From contig NZ_JAKFHA010000028.1 in the NCBI RefSeq assembly GCF_021502675.1, positions 47,088-111,087 of the forward strand: a stretch of 64,000 nucleotides of DNA, read 5' to 3'. Positions 53,239-61,649 of this stretch are shown one piece after another (the stretch's first letter is position 1; the number at the start of each line of letters is the position of its first letter). The position numbers and the translations under genes are program-made. This DNA is from Yinghuangia soli (lineage in GTDB: Bacteria; Actinomycetota; Actinomycetes; Streptomycetales; Streptomycetaceae). The notes under the pieces are model-generated. The model worked only from the letters and a program-made list of their open reading frames with translations. It had not been told where the DNA came from and did not search any database.

Positions 53239-54479
53239 CCGGCGAGGCAGACCCGGCCTCCGCGCAGACGGGCGGCGGGGCGCTCGCCGGACTCCGCGTC
53301 CTCGACCTCTCCACCCTCCTCGCCGCCCCGCAAATAGCCGCCGTGCTCGGCGATTTCGGTGCCGACGTGGTCAAGTGGGAGCCGCCCGGCGGCGACCCGC
53401 TGCGGGCCATCGGCGCGCAGCGCGAGGGCCGCTCGCTGCTGTGGCCGTACATCAACCGCAACAAGCGGTCCGTCGTCCTCGACCTGGAGACGGCCGAAGG
53501 GCGCGGCGCGCTTCGGCACTTGGCCGCGCGCAGCGACGTCCTCGTGGCGAACCACCCCGAACCGGTGCTGCGCCGCTGGGGTGCCGACCGCGCGACCCTG
53601 CACGCCCTCAACCCGGACCTCATCGTGGTCGGCGTCAGCTGCTACGGCGCCGACGGCCCGTACCGCGACCGCTTCGGCAACGGCTCGCTCGCCGAAGGCT
53701 TCGCGGGCCTCACCCACCTGACCGGCGACGCCGACGGGCCGCCCATGCTGCCCTCCGTCCCGCTCGGCGACACCCTCACCGCGATGTCCGGCGTCATCGG
53801 CGTCCTGCTGGCCTGCCGGGCCCGCGAAGTACGCGGCGCAGGCGGCCAGTACGTGGACGTGAGCATGTACGAACCGGTCCTCGGGCTGCTGGGCCCGGCC
53901 ATCGCCGGATGGGACGCCGCCTCGGGCGCGCCCGCCCCGGCGCGCACCGGCAGCCGTGTCGCGGGCGGCGTGCCGCGCAACGTCTACCGCACCCGGGACG
54001 GGCACTGGGCCGTCGTCTCCGGCACCACCGACCGGCAGGTCGCCCGCGTCCTCGCCGTCATCGGCCGTGACACCGCGGACGACCACGCCAGATACGGAAC
54101 TTCCGCCGCCCGGCTGGCCCACGCCGACGAACTGGACGCGCTCGTCGCCGCCTGGGTCGCGGCGCACGACCGCGACCACGTCGTCGCCGCGCTCGTGCAG
54201 GCCCGCATCCCGGTCGCCCCGGTCAACGACTTCGCCGCCCTGCTCGCCGACCCGCACATCGCCGCCCGCGGCAACCTGAGCGCGGTCTCCGGCGGCGACG
54301 CGGGGGAGTCGGGGCCGGTCCTCATGCCCGCGCCCGCACCCCGGCTGTCCGCGACGCCCGGCCGGATCGCCGCACCCGGGCCCGGCGCGGGCGAGCACAC
54401 CGCCGAAGTCCTCGCCGAATACGACTACCGGGCCGATCCGCGCGACACCGCGAAGTCCCCGCCCGCACCGCCTGATTGA
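53235..54479 (+). CDS. CaiB/BaiF-type (class III) CoA-transferase
   Basis: About 414 residues. LAGLRVLDLSTLLAAPQIAA, VLGDFGADVVKWEPPGGDPLR, YINRNKRSVVLDLETAEGR and VGVSCYGADGPYRD are family hallmarks; RIPVAPVNDFAALLADPHIAARG is typical of the C-terminus. No ATG, GTG or TTG precedes the conserved start in this frame; the best candidate is CTG 53235, overlapping the upstream TGA (CTGA). The stretch where many members hold the catalytic Asp reads RFGNGSLAEGFAGLTHLTG, so the active-site residue needs checking. Likely moves CoA between acids. Confidence 0.87.
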   Translation: MTGEADPASAQTGGGALAGLRVLDLSTLLAAPQIAAVLGDFGADVVKWEPPGGDPLRAIGAQREGRSLLWPYINRNKRSVVLDLETAEGRGALRHLAARSDVLVANHPEPVLRRWGADRATLHALNPDLIVVGVSCYGADGPYRDRFGNGSLAEGFAGLTHLTGDADGPPMLPSVPLGDTLTAMSGVIGVLLACRAREVRGAGGQYVDVSMYEPVLGLLGPAIAGWDAASGAPAPARTGSRVAGGVPRNVYRTRDGHWAVVSGTTDRQVARVLAVIGRDTADDHARYGTSAARLAHADELDALVAAWVAAHDRDHVVAALVQARIPVAPVNDFAALLADPHIAARGNLSAVSGGDAGESGPVLMPAPAPRLSATPGRIAAPGPGAGEHTAEVLAEYDYRADPRDTAKSPPAPPD

Positions 54480-54632
54480 TCACCAAGCGCAGCAAGTGGA
54501 TCACCGTCCGGCAGCGCCGCAGCCGGTACGCAGCCGCCGCGCGCGGGTATTTTCCGGACCTCGCCCGGAGTGGTCGACGCACCGTCAGTTTCCGTGCTAA
54601 CCATGGCGTGCAGGGAGGCGAACGGAGGACTG

Positions 54633-54890
54633 ATGGACGAAGTCAGCGTCGCGGCCGCGGTCGAGGAACTCCGCCGCCCCCTCCGCGCGGACGGCGCCGA
54701 CCTGGTGCTCGTCCGCGCCGACCCGCGCACCGCACTCGTCGAACTGCGGCTGGAACTCGACGGCGTCGGATGCGCCGAGTGCATCCTGCCGCCCGAGCGC
54801 CTGGCCGAGGTCGTGGCGGACGTCCTGCGCCGCGGCATCCCCCAGGAGTTCGAACTCGTGCTGCACGACCCGCGCATCCCCCCGGCCTGA
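54633..54890 (+). CDS. Small NifU-like CxxC protein
   Basis: 85 residues. LRRPLRADGADLVLVRADP followed by ALVELRLELDGVGCAECILPP matches the layout of the NifU C-terminal (Fe-S carrier) domain, with C47-A-E-C50 at the cluster site. The family's usual order is LRP...DGGD then GAC..C; here GVGCAEC. Start ATG 54633 follows CGGAGG. It is 52 bp before the UGSC-type gene and opens that cassette. Confidence 0.6.
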   Translation: MDEVSVAAAVEELRRPLRADGADLVLVRADPRTALVELRLELDGVGCAECILPPERLAEVVADVLRRGIPQEFELVLHDPRIPPA

Positions 54891-54942
54891 CCCTCCCCGC
54901 CGTCCCGACTGCCGCCGCCGAGCCCTTCCCGAGGGGGGAACC

Positions 54943-55506
54943 ATGGGCAGTTCCACGACTCCACGGCCCAGAATCCGCGTCCGCTTGCCCGTCGCCCGCC
55001 CGCCGGCCGACGTAGGCGCCCCGTCGTTCACCGTGGACGGCCCGCTCCGCGGCCGGACCGTCGGACTCCGCCACGAAGGCTCGTGGCGCTCCTGGCTGCT
55101 GATCGTCGACGAATGGCAGCGCTACCTGCGCGACGACGGCGCCGAACCCGAAGTCCTGCTCGCCAAGGGCCGCGTCGGCGACGAAGGCGAACGCACCCGC
55201 AAGGACGTCGCCTCCTGGGCCGGACGGGTCGACTGCGGCGTCACCGGCCTGGGCACCTGCGGCTCGTGCACCTCCAACAGCGTCAGCGACGCCGTCGCCC
55301 TGGAACGCCTGCGCCGCCCCGCGGTGGTCGCGGTGTGCAAGGAATTCGAGACGCACGCCCGCAACATGGCGTCCTTCCTCGGCCACCCCAGCCTCAAGGT
55401 CCTCGTGCTGCCCTATCCGCTGGAAGGCCTGCCCGCCGGCGAACTGCGGGACATCGCCTCCGCGTACTACCCGAGGTTCCTCGAACTCCTGGGAGCGACA
55501 CGGTGA
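54943..55506 (+). CDS. UGSC-family protein (Cys form)
   Basis: 187 residues. VDCGVTGLGTCGSCTSNSVS holds C98 and the diagnostic C106-G-S-C109, the cysteine version of the U-G-S-C motif seen in the UGSC (seleno)protein family; RRPAVVAVCKEFETHARNMA and HPSLKVLVLPYPLEGLP are further marks. Family function is not established; the motif suggests thiol redox or metal chemistry. Its stop overlaps the start of the next gene by 4 bases. Confidence 0.75.
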   Translation: MGSSTTPRPRIRVRLPVARPPADVGAPSFTVDGPLRGRTVGLRHEGSWRSWLLIVDEWQRYLRDDGAEPEVLLAKGRVGDEGERTRKDVASWAGRVDCGVTGLGTCGSCTSNSVSDAVALERLRRPAVVAVCKEFETHARNMASFLGHPSLKVLVLPYPLEGLPAGELRDIASAYYPRFLELLGATR

Positions 55507-56726
55507 GCGGCAAGAACCAGGTCGACGGCAGAAGCGAGCGCGACGCCCGCCCGGGCAAGAGCCTGAAGCCCGGCAAGGCCAAGCGCGACAAGCGCGACAA
55601 GAACGCCGCGGGCACATCCGGCGGCCCGGACGGCCGGAGCGCACCGCGGGCGGCCGGCTCCGCGAACGGCGCGTACGAGCTGACCGCCGAGGTCCTGGAA
55701 GTCGACGACGACGGCGGGATGTCGCTGTACGAAGCCTCGCTGCACGGCGGCTGGGGCGACGGCGCGCCGGTGCTGGCCGCCACCGACGACCGCGTGCACG
55801 CCCTGCTCGCCGCCACCCCGTACCCCGGCGACCACGTGCTCGGCGCGCTGCCGCCCCGGTTCGGCGTGGCCACCGTCGAACTGGTCGCCATCAACGCGGC
55901 GTTGGCCGGCGTGGAGCCGCAGGCGTTCTCGTACGTGCTGGCCGCGGTCGAGGCGCTCCTGGTGCCCGAGTGGAACGCGGTCGGGCTCACCACCACGACC
56001 TCCAGCGTCTCCCCGATGCTCATCGTCAACGGCCCGGCCCGCGACGACCTGCGCATCGACTACCGGGCCGGCTGCCTGGGCGGTGCGGCCGGCCGCGGCT
56101 CGATGACCATCGGCCGGGCCGTCGCCCTGTGCCTGCGCAACATCGGCGGCCAGCGGGCCGGCGAGACCTCCCGCACGGTCTTCGGGCAGCCCGCGCGGTT
56201 CGGGCTGTGCTTCGGCGAGTGGGAGGAGCGCTCGCCGTGGCCCTCCCTCGCCGAACGCCGCGGCTTCGGCGCCGCCGACGAAGTGGTCACCGTGCACGGC
56301 GGCAAGGGCGTGTTCCCCTTCGCCGACGTCAACAACGACGACCCCCGCGACCTCGCCTACGCGATCGCCCGGACCGTGGCGTTCCCGCTCAACAACTGGT
56401 TCCTGGAACTCACCGGCGACAGCGGCCAGATCGTGCTCCTGCTCAACCCCATGTGGGCGCGGCGGCTGGGCGAGGCCTTCCCCGAAGCCGCCGATTTCCA
56501 GGAGTACATCCACGAACACGCCTGGCAGCCGGTCGACGCCTTCCGCCCCGCCAACGCCGAGATCCTGGCTGCCAAGGGCCGCGTCGACGACAAGGGCCGG
56601 GTCGCCCTGGCCGCCCGGCCGGACCAGTTCGTCCCGGTGGTGTGCGGGGGATTGGGAGGGTTGCATGGTGCGGCGCTGACGACGTTCGTCCAGAGCGAGA
56701 TGCAGAGCGCAATGGCGCTGCGCTAG
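55503..56726 (+). CDS. UGSC-associated large protein of unknown function
   Basis: 407 residues. The first 50 are Lys/Arg-rich and disordered-looking. The rest contains SPMLIVNGPARDDLRIDYRA, then GCLGG, RGSMTIGRAVALCLRNIGG, FGLCFGEWEERSPWPSLAER, motifs I recall from a family that usually neighbours UGSC proteins (from memory, unchecked). Cysteines at GCLGG, ALCLR and GLCFG could be active. Start GTG 55503 lies in the UGSC stop (GTGA), so the two are translationally coupled and probably form one complex or pathway. Confidence 0.7.
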   Translation: MSGKNQVDGRSERDARPGKSLKPGKAKRDKRDKNAAGTSGGPDGRSAPRAAGSANGAYELTAEVLEVDDDGGMSLYEASLHGGWGDGAPVLAATDDRVHALLAATPYPGDHVLGALPPRFGVATVELVAINAALAGVEPQAFSYVLAAVEALLVPEWNAVGLTTTTSSVSPMLIVNGPARDDLRIDYRAGCLGGAAGRGSMTIGRAVALCLRNIGGQRAGETSRTVFGQPARFGLCFGEWEERSPWPSLAERRGFGAADEVVTVHGGKGVFPFADVNNDDPRDLAYAIARTVAFPLNNWFLELTGDSGQIVLLLNPMWARRLGEAFPEAADFQEYIHEHAWQPVDAFRPANAEILAAKGRVDDKGRVALAARPDQFVPVVCGGLGGLHGAALTTFVQSEMQSAMALR

Positions 56727-56917
56727 CCCGCCGCCTGCTGACTGCCCGACCGCCGACCACCCACCGACCACCCGCCCGCCGCCCGCCGCCCACCATCGCC
56801 AACCGCGCTGTGCGAGATGCGGAGCGCGGAGGTGCTGGGCTCGGCTGGGTGTGCACCGCTGGGCTCGGGCCTTTGGCCTCGACTCCGATCCTGCTCTCGG
56901 GCCTTCTCCCAAGACCG

Positions 56918-56964
56918 AAGGCGCGCCCACTGCGGACTGAAAGTCCGCGGCGGGCGCGCCTTTT
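56918..56964. terminator. Bidirectional intrinsic terminator
   Basis: AAGGCGCGCCC pairs with GGGCGCGCCTT and an inner GCGGACT/AGTCCGC stem; the outer arm runs into TTTT. Serves the cassette from the left and the pseudokinase gene from the right. Confidence 0.85.
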
Positions 56965-56983
56965 CGTGTGCGGAAGCCTGGGG

Positions 56984-58900
56984 TCAGGGGCCGCTTGGGC
57001 CGCCGAGGCCCTGCGCTGCTTGTGCGGCGGCGGCCTTCTTGCGGTCCGATACGGCCAGGGCCAGCACCGCGATGCCGGCCAGGCCGCACACCAGCGCGAT
57101 GCCGGGCAGCACCATGCCCATCACCGGGTTCTGCAGGTCGCGCCAGGCGCTGTCGGCCAGCCGGTAGACGGCCAGCCCCACCGACGTCAGGCCGACCAGC
57201 ACGATCACCGCGTACCAGACCGCGTTGCTCGCCTCGCGCTTGCGCGGCGCCTGCACCGGTACCGCGACCGGGAGTTCGACGGGCACCGCGGCCGGGGCCG
57301 CGACCGGCGACACCGCCGGAGCGGCGGCCGGGAGCGCGGTGGTGGCGGCTGCAGCCGCTGCGGCGGGCTTCGGGTCGGCGATGACCGTGGCGGCGGCATC
57401 GGTACGCGGTGCCGGGACCGTGGGCGCAGGCGGCGCGGCCACCACCACGGTCGGGGCGGTCGCGGCGGTCGCGGCGGCTTTCTTGGCCGGCGCCTTCTTG
57501 GTCGGCTGGTCCGCTTCGGGAACCGGAGCCGCAGGCTCTGCCGCACGCGGCTTCACGAGCTGCGGCTGGTCCAGCGGCTTCGGCACCACGACCGTGGGCT
57601 CCGCGGCTTCCGCGGCAGCGGCGGGCTCCGGCGCCGCCTTCGCCGCCGTCTTGGCGGCGGTCTTGGCCGCGGGACGCGGCGCCGGCACGGCCGACTTGGC
57701 CGCGGCGGGCTTCGCCAGGTCCGGCTTGGCATCCGGCGACGCCTCATCGGCATCCTTGCCGCCGGACTCGTCCTCGGTCGCGTCCTTGGGCTCGCCATCG
57801 GTCTTGTCCGCGGCCTTGCCGCCGGCCTTCGCCACGACGACGTTCACCTGGACCTCGACGGTCTCCGGCTCGGCCGCCTCCACGGCGTCCTTGCCCTTGC
57901 CCGTGGGTTCGGCCTTGTCGTCGTCCTTGCTCTTGGCAGGCTCCGGCGCGGGCTTGGCCGTCTCCACAGGCTTCGCGGCCGCGGCCGCGGGCGCAGCCGA
58001 AGCAGCAGCCTTGGCCGGCGTCGTCGCCTTCTTCGCGCTGCTGCTCTTCTTCTTCGCGGGAGTCCCGGCCTTCACCGCTTCCGCGACCGCGGCCCGCAGC
58101 GGCGTAGGCAGCCACCCCGTCCCCGTCGCGTCCTCGCCGTCGAACAACTCGACCAGTTCCGCCGCCGTCGGCCTCGCGTCCGGGCGGCGCGCCAGGCAGC
58201 GGGCCACGATCGGGGCCAGGTCGTCCGGCAGTTCGTCCAGCTCGGGGCCGGCCCGCAGCACCTTCTGGGCCAACTCCGCGGCGCTGCCCTTGCCGTACGG
58301 CGCCACCCGGGCCGCCTGGCACAGCACCGCGGCCAGCGCGAAGACGTCGGTCGGCGCGCCGACCGTGCCGCCGGTGGCCTGTTCGGGAGCCGGCAGCCCG
58401 CCGGTCGCGTCCGCGCCGAGCAGGGCCGGGATCCCCAGGTCGGTGATCTGCGGCCCGTCCGCGGTGAGCATCACGGTGCCCGCCGCCAGGCCCTGGTGCA
58501 CCACCTTCGCGGCGTGCACCGCCACGAGCGCGCGGGCCAGCGCGGAGCCGAGCGCGCGCAGCGACTCCTCGGGCAGCGCGCCGTGTTGCGCGACCGCGGC
58601 CTCCAGCGTCAGGCCGGGCGCGTACTCGGTGACCAGCCACGGCGGCGTGCCGTCCGCATCGGCGTCCAGGATGTGCGCCAGGTGCAGTCCGTCGACCTCG
58701 CGGACCGCCGCGACGGTCTTGCGGAAGCGCTCCACGAACTTCTTGTCGGTGGCCAGGTCCGGGCGGACCAGCCGCACCGCGACCGGGCAGCCGTCCTTGG
58801 CCTTGCCCACGAAAACCGCACCCAGGCGTCCTTGGGCGAGCCGCCCGGAGAGCCGGTATCCGCCCACGACCCCCGGGTCGCCCGGCTTCAGCGCTTCCAT
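56984..58900 (-). CDS. Membrane-anchored Ser/Thr pseudokinase
   Basis: 638 residues. Residues 15-270 have a eukaryotic-like kinase fold, but key residues are gone: glycine loop LAQGRLGAVFVG, VAVR (R43) for VAIK lysine, H135-Q-G for HRD, GLAAGT for DLKPxN (metal Asn missing) and D-L-G for DFG. APEQATGGTVGAPTDVFALA (activation segment end) remains. Catalysis is therefore unlikely. A 300-residue Ala/Pro/Lys-rich linker then leads to two membrane helices (NAVWYAVIVLVGLTSVGLAV; MVLPGIALVCGLAGIAVLA). Start ATG 58900. A scaffold or sensor in the membrane is inferred. Confidence 0.82.
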   Translation of the reverse strand: MEALKPGDPGVVGGYRLSGRLAQGRLGAVFVGKAKDGCPVAVRLVRPDLATDKKFVERFRKTVAAVREVDGLHLAHILDADADGTPPWLVTEYAPGLTLEAAVAQHGALPEESLRALGSALARALVAVHAAKVVHQGLAAGTVMLTADGPQITDLGIPALLGADATGGLPAPEQATGGTVGAPTDVFALAAVLCQAARVAPYGKGSAAELAQKVLRAGPELDELPDDLAPIVARCLARRPDARPTAAELVELFDGEDATGTGWLPTPLRAAVAEAVKAGTPAKKKSSSAKKATTPAKAAASAAPAAAAAKPVETAKPAPEPAKSKDDDKAEPTGKGKDAVEAAEPETVEVQVNVVVAKAGGKAADKTDGEPKDATEDESGGKDADEASPDAKPDLAKPAAAKSAVPAPRPAAKTAAKTAAKAAPEPAAAAEAAEPTVVVPKPLDQPQLVKPRAAEPAAPVPEADQPTKKAPAKKAAATAATAPTVVVAAPPAPTVPAPRTDAAATVIADPKPAAAAAAATTALPAAAPAVSPVAAPAAVPVELPVAVPVQAPRKREASNAVWYAVIVLVGLTSVGLAVYRLADSAWRDLQNPVMGMVLPGIALVCGLAGIAVLALAVSDRKKAAAAQAAQGLGGPSGP

Positions 58901-59043
58901 TGCCGCCCGCCCTCCGCACATTGCCGACAGACCGTCACGCGACCTGCCCGGGCGCCCCGATGGCCGGGAAACGCGCAGGTGGGGTCTCGTGAATGAGCGG
59001 CAGCCTACCGCCGCGCGCAACCCCCGGATGGGGTGTGCGCGGT

Positions 59044-59080
59044 GCTGCCGCGTCCCGTTCGCAGGATGTGACGCGGCAGC
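59044..59080. terminator. Hairpin terminator of the deaminase gene
   Basis: 11-bp stem GCTGCCGCGTC/GACGCGGCAGC with a 15-base loop, 31 bp downstream of the deaminase stop. Confidence 0.65.
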
Positions 59081-59110
59081 AGGGCATTCCGGTTCGCGCA
59101 CCGCGCAGGG

Positions 59111-60517
59111 TCAGTCCGCGAGGCCTTGCATGTCGAGGGAGATCCGGCGGTGCGCGGCGAGCATGTCGGGCAGCGCGCCGAGGGTGAGCCGTCCGTCGTC
59201 GACCAGGACCCGGCCGTTCACCACCGTGGTCCCGGCCCGTGCGGGGCCGCAGCGCAGCCACGCCTCGACCGGGTCGCTGTGCGCGCCCGCCAGGGCGACC
59301 TCGTCGGCCTGCCACACCACCAGGTCGGCGGGCGAGCCCGCGCGCAGCACGCCGAGGTCGGCGCGGCCCAAGCAGGCCGCCGAACCGCGGGTGGCGATGT
59401 CGAGGACGTCGCGCGCGGTGAGGCCGGCGCCCGGGCCGTTGCGGTAGCGGCTGAGGGCGAGCGCGGTACGGGCCTCCAGCCACAGCGAGGCGTGGTCGGT
59501 GGACGCCGATCCGTCGCAGCCCAGGCCGACCGGCAGGCCGAGTTCGCGCATCCGGGTCACCGGCGCGGTGCCGTGCCCGATGAGCATGTTCGAGCTCGGG
59601 CAGTGCGCGACGCCGGTGCCCCACTGCGCGAGCCGGGCCATCTCGGCCTCGTTCGGGTAGATGCAGTGCGCGACCCACGAGCGGTCCGATCCCCAGCCGA
59701 CGCGCTCGAAGTACTCCACCGGGCGGCAGCCGTACACCTCCAGGCAGTAGGAGTCCTCGTCGTGGTCCTCGGCGAGATGGGTGTGCAGGCGTACGCCGTG
59801 CCGCTCGGCCATCTCGGCGGTGTCGCGCATGACTTCCTCGGTCACCGAGAACGGCGAGCAGGGCGCGAGGGCGATCTGCAGCATCGCCCCGGGGGAGGGG
59901 TCGTGGTAGGCGGCGATGAGGCGCTCGCTGTCCTCCAGGACCTGCTCGTGGGACTGCACGACGATGTCCGGCGGCAGCCCGCCGTCCTTCTTGCCGCGGG
60001 TCATGGAGCCGCGGGTGGGGTGGAAGCGGAAGCCGATGGCCTGCGCGGCGCGGATCTGCGCGTCGATCAGCCGGGGGCGCGGGTGCACGTACAGGTGGTC
60101 GGTGCTCGTCGTGCAGCCGCCGAGCAGGAGTTCGGCCAGCCCGATGTACGTGGAGACCTCCACGGCTTCCTCGTCCAGGCGCGACCAGACCGGGTAGAGC
60201 CCGGTCAGCCACTCGAACAGGGTGCCGTGGACGACGGGCGCGAACGAGCGCGTGAGGTTCTGGTAGATGTGGTGGTGCGTGTTGATCAGGCCGGGCGTGA
60301 CGAGCCGCCCGCCCGCGGAGATCACGCGTGCGGCGGCGGGCCGCGGGTCGGCGGGGCCGCCGAGTGCGGCGACCGCGGTGCCGCGCACCGCGATCCAGCC
60401 ACCGGGGATCTCCACGCCGGTCTCGGCGACGAGGACGCCGGCGTCCTCGACGAGCAGGTCCACAGGGCCGTCCGCGCGAAGTCCGGTGGGCAGGTCCGCG
60501 GGGTGGGGTCGGTTCAT
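59111..60517 (-). CDS. 8-oxoguanine deaminase
   Basis: 468 residues, amidohydrolase superfamily. VTPGLINTHHHIYQNLTRSF with HxH-type metal ligands, the segment HGTLFEWLTGLYPVW, THLAEDHDEDSYC and GCDGSASTDHASLW are diagnostic for 8-oxoguanine deaminase (also annotated 8-hydroxyguanine or hydroxyatrazine-like hydrolase). It yields urate and ammonia from 8-oxoguanine. It is divergent from urate oxidase, which consumes the product. Confidence 0.9.
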   Translation of the reverse strand: MNRPHPADLPTGLRADGPVDLLVEDAGVLVAETGVEIPGGWIAVRGTAVAALGGPADPRPAAARVISAGGRLVTPGLINTHHHIYQNLTRSFAPVVHGTLFEWLTGLYPVWSRLDEEAVEVSTYIGLAELLLGGCTTSTDHLYVHPRPRLIDAQIRAAQAIGFRFHPTRGSMTRGKKDGGLPPDIVVQSHEQVLEDSERLIAAYHDPSPGAMLQIALAPCSPFSVTEEVMRDTAEMAERHGVRLHTHLAEDHDEDSYCLEVYGCRPVEYFERVGWGSDRSWVAHCIYPNEAEMARLAQWGTGVAHCPSSNMLIGHGTAPVTRMRELGLPVGLGCDGSASTDHASLWLEARTALALSRYRNGPGAGLTARDVLDIATRGSAACLGRADLGVLRAGSPADLVVWQADEVALAGAHSDPVEAWLRCGPARAGTTVVNGRVLVDDGRLTLGALPDMLAAHRRISLDMQGLAD

Positions 60518-60588
60518 GTGGCGGCTCTTCCCGCGGCGCGCCCGGTCGGAAACCGGACAGTGCGTCGGCGACCTGCCGGTGCGGGTCT

Positions 60589-60617
60589 TTGACCGTGCCG
60601 GTGCGGGCGGTTAGCTT
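60589..60617 (+). promoter_or_regulatory. Probable promoter of urate oxidase
   Basis: TTGACC, 17-base spacer, TAGCTT, ending 28 bases before the urate oxidase start. A direct repeat (TGCCGGTGCGGG) flanks the -35. Confidence 0.45.
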
Positions 60618-60644
60618 CGCAGCGACACGACGCAGGGAGTGCGG

Positions 60645-61523
60645 ATGGGCATCGTCCTGGGGCCGAACCGGTACGGCAAGGCCGAGGTGCGCCTGGTCCG
60701 CGTGGCGCGCGACGACGCCGTGCACCACCGCATCACCGACCTGAACGTGTCGATCGCGCTGTCCGGCGACCTCGCCGCCACGCACCTGTCCGGGGACAAC
60801 TCCGCGGTGCTGCCCACCGACACCATGCGCGGCATCGTGTACTCCTTCGCCCGCGACCGGCCGGTCGGCGAGATCGAGGAGTTCGCACTGCGGCTGGCCC
60901 GGCACTTCCCGGCCGCGTACGAGCCGGTGCACACCGCGCGGGTGCGCATCCAGGCGTACCCGTGGGACCGCATCGACGCGGCCGAGGGCCCGCATCCGCA
61001 CGCATGGTCGCGCGGCGCGGGCACGCGCTACGCGGGCGCGGTGTGCGGCCCGGACGGCACCCAGGTGGTGTCGGGCATCGAGGACGTGACGGTGCTGAAG
61101 TCCACCGGCTCGGAGTTCCACGGCTTCCTGCAGGACCGCTACACGACGCTGCAGCCCACCTCCGACCGGGTGCTGGCGACATCGGTGCAGGCCCGCTGGC
61201 GGCACACCGGGACCGAGGCCGACTGGGCGGATTCGTACGCGCAGGCCAGGGCGACGCTCCTGCGGGCGTTCGCCGGCACGCACAGCCTCGCACTCCAGCA
61301 GACGCTGTACGCGATGGGCGAGGCGGTCCTCGCCGAGCAGGACGGGCTGGCCGAGGTGCGGCTCGCGCTGCCGAACAAGCACCATTTCCTCGTCGACCTG
61401 GCGCCGTACGGGCAGGACAACCCCGGCGAGGTCTACTACGCGGCGGACCGGCCGTACGGACTGATCGAGGGCACCGTGCTCCGCGACGACGCGCCCGCAG
61501 CGCTGCCCGAACTCCCTTGGTAG
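60645..61523 (+). CDS. pucL: Urate oxidase (factor-independent urate hydroxylase)
   Basis: 292 residues, near the family's usual 300. LGPNRYGKAEVRLVRV at the start, HLSGDNSAVLPTDTMRGIVY with the catalytic Thr region, KSTGSEFHGFLQDRYTTLQP and PNKHHFLVDLAPYG are diagnostic. It turns urate to 5-hydroxyisourate with O2, no cofactor. Start ATG 60645 is preferred over GTG 60639, which overlaps GGGAG. Confidence 0.96.
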   Translation: MGIVLGPNRYGKAEVRLVRVARDDAVHHRITDLNVSIALSGDLAATHLSGDNSAVLPTDTMRGIVYSFARDRPVGEIEEFALRLARHFPAAYEPVHTARVRIQAYPWDRIDAAEGPHPHAWSRGAGTRYAGAVCGPDGTQVVSGIEDVTVLKSTGSEFHGFLQDRYTTLQPTSDRVLATSVQARWRHTGTEADWADSYAQARATLLRAFAGTHSLALQQTLYAMGEAVLAEQDGLAEVRLALPNKHHFLVDLAPYGQDNPGEVYYAADRPYGLIEGTVLRDDAPAALPELPW

Positions 61524-61649
61524 GCCCTGCCACCGGCACCTGACGGTACGTCACCCGAGCCTTACACGACGGTAGCGTCCGTGAAACCGGACGGTCGGAC
61601 CATGGTCGGCGAAGCTGACCGCGGAATGCGCCGAACATCGGGGTGGGCC

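Noticed and set aside
53341..54479. Later GTG (53341) as start of the CoA-transferase
   Set aside because: It would remove the conserved LRVLDLSTLLAAPQIAA segment.
56984..58900. First read as an active PknG/PknB-like kinase
   Set aside because: Missing VAIK Lys, HRD Asp and DLKPxN Asn; called a pseudokinase instead.
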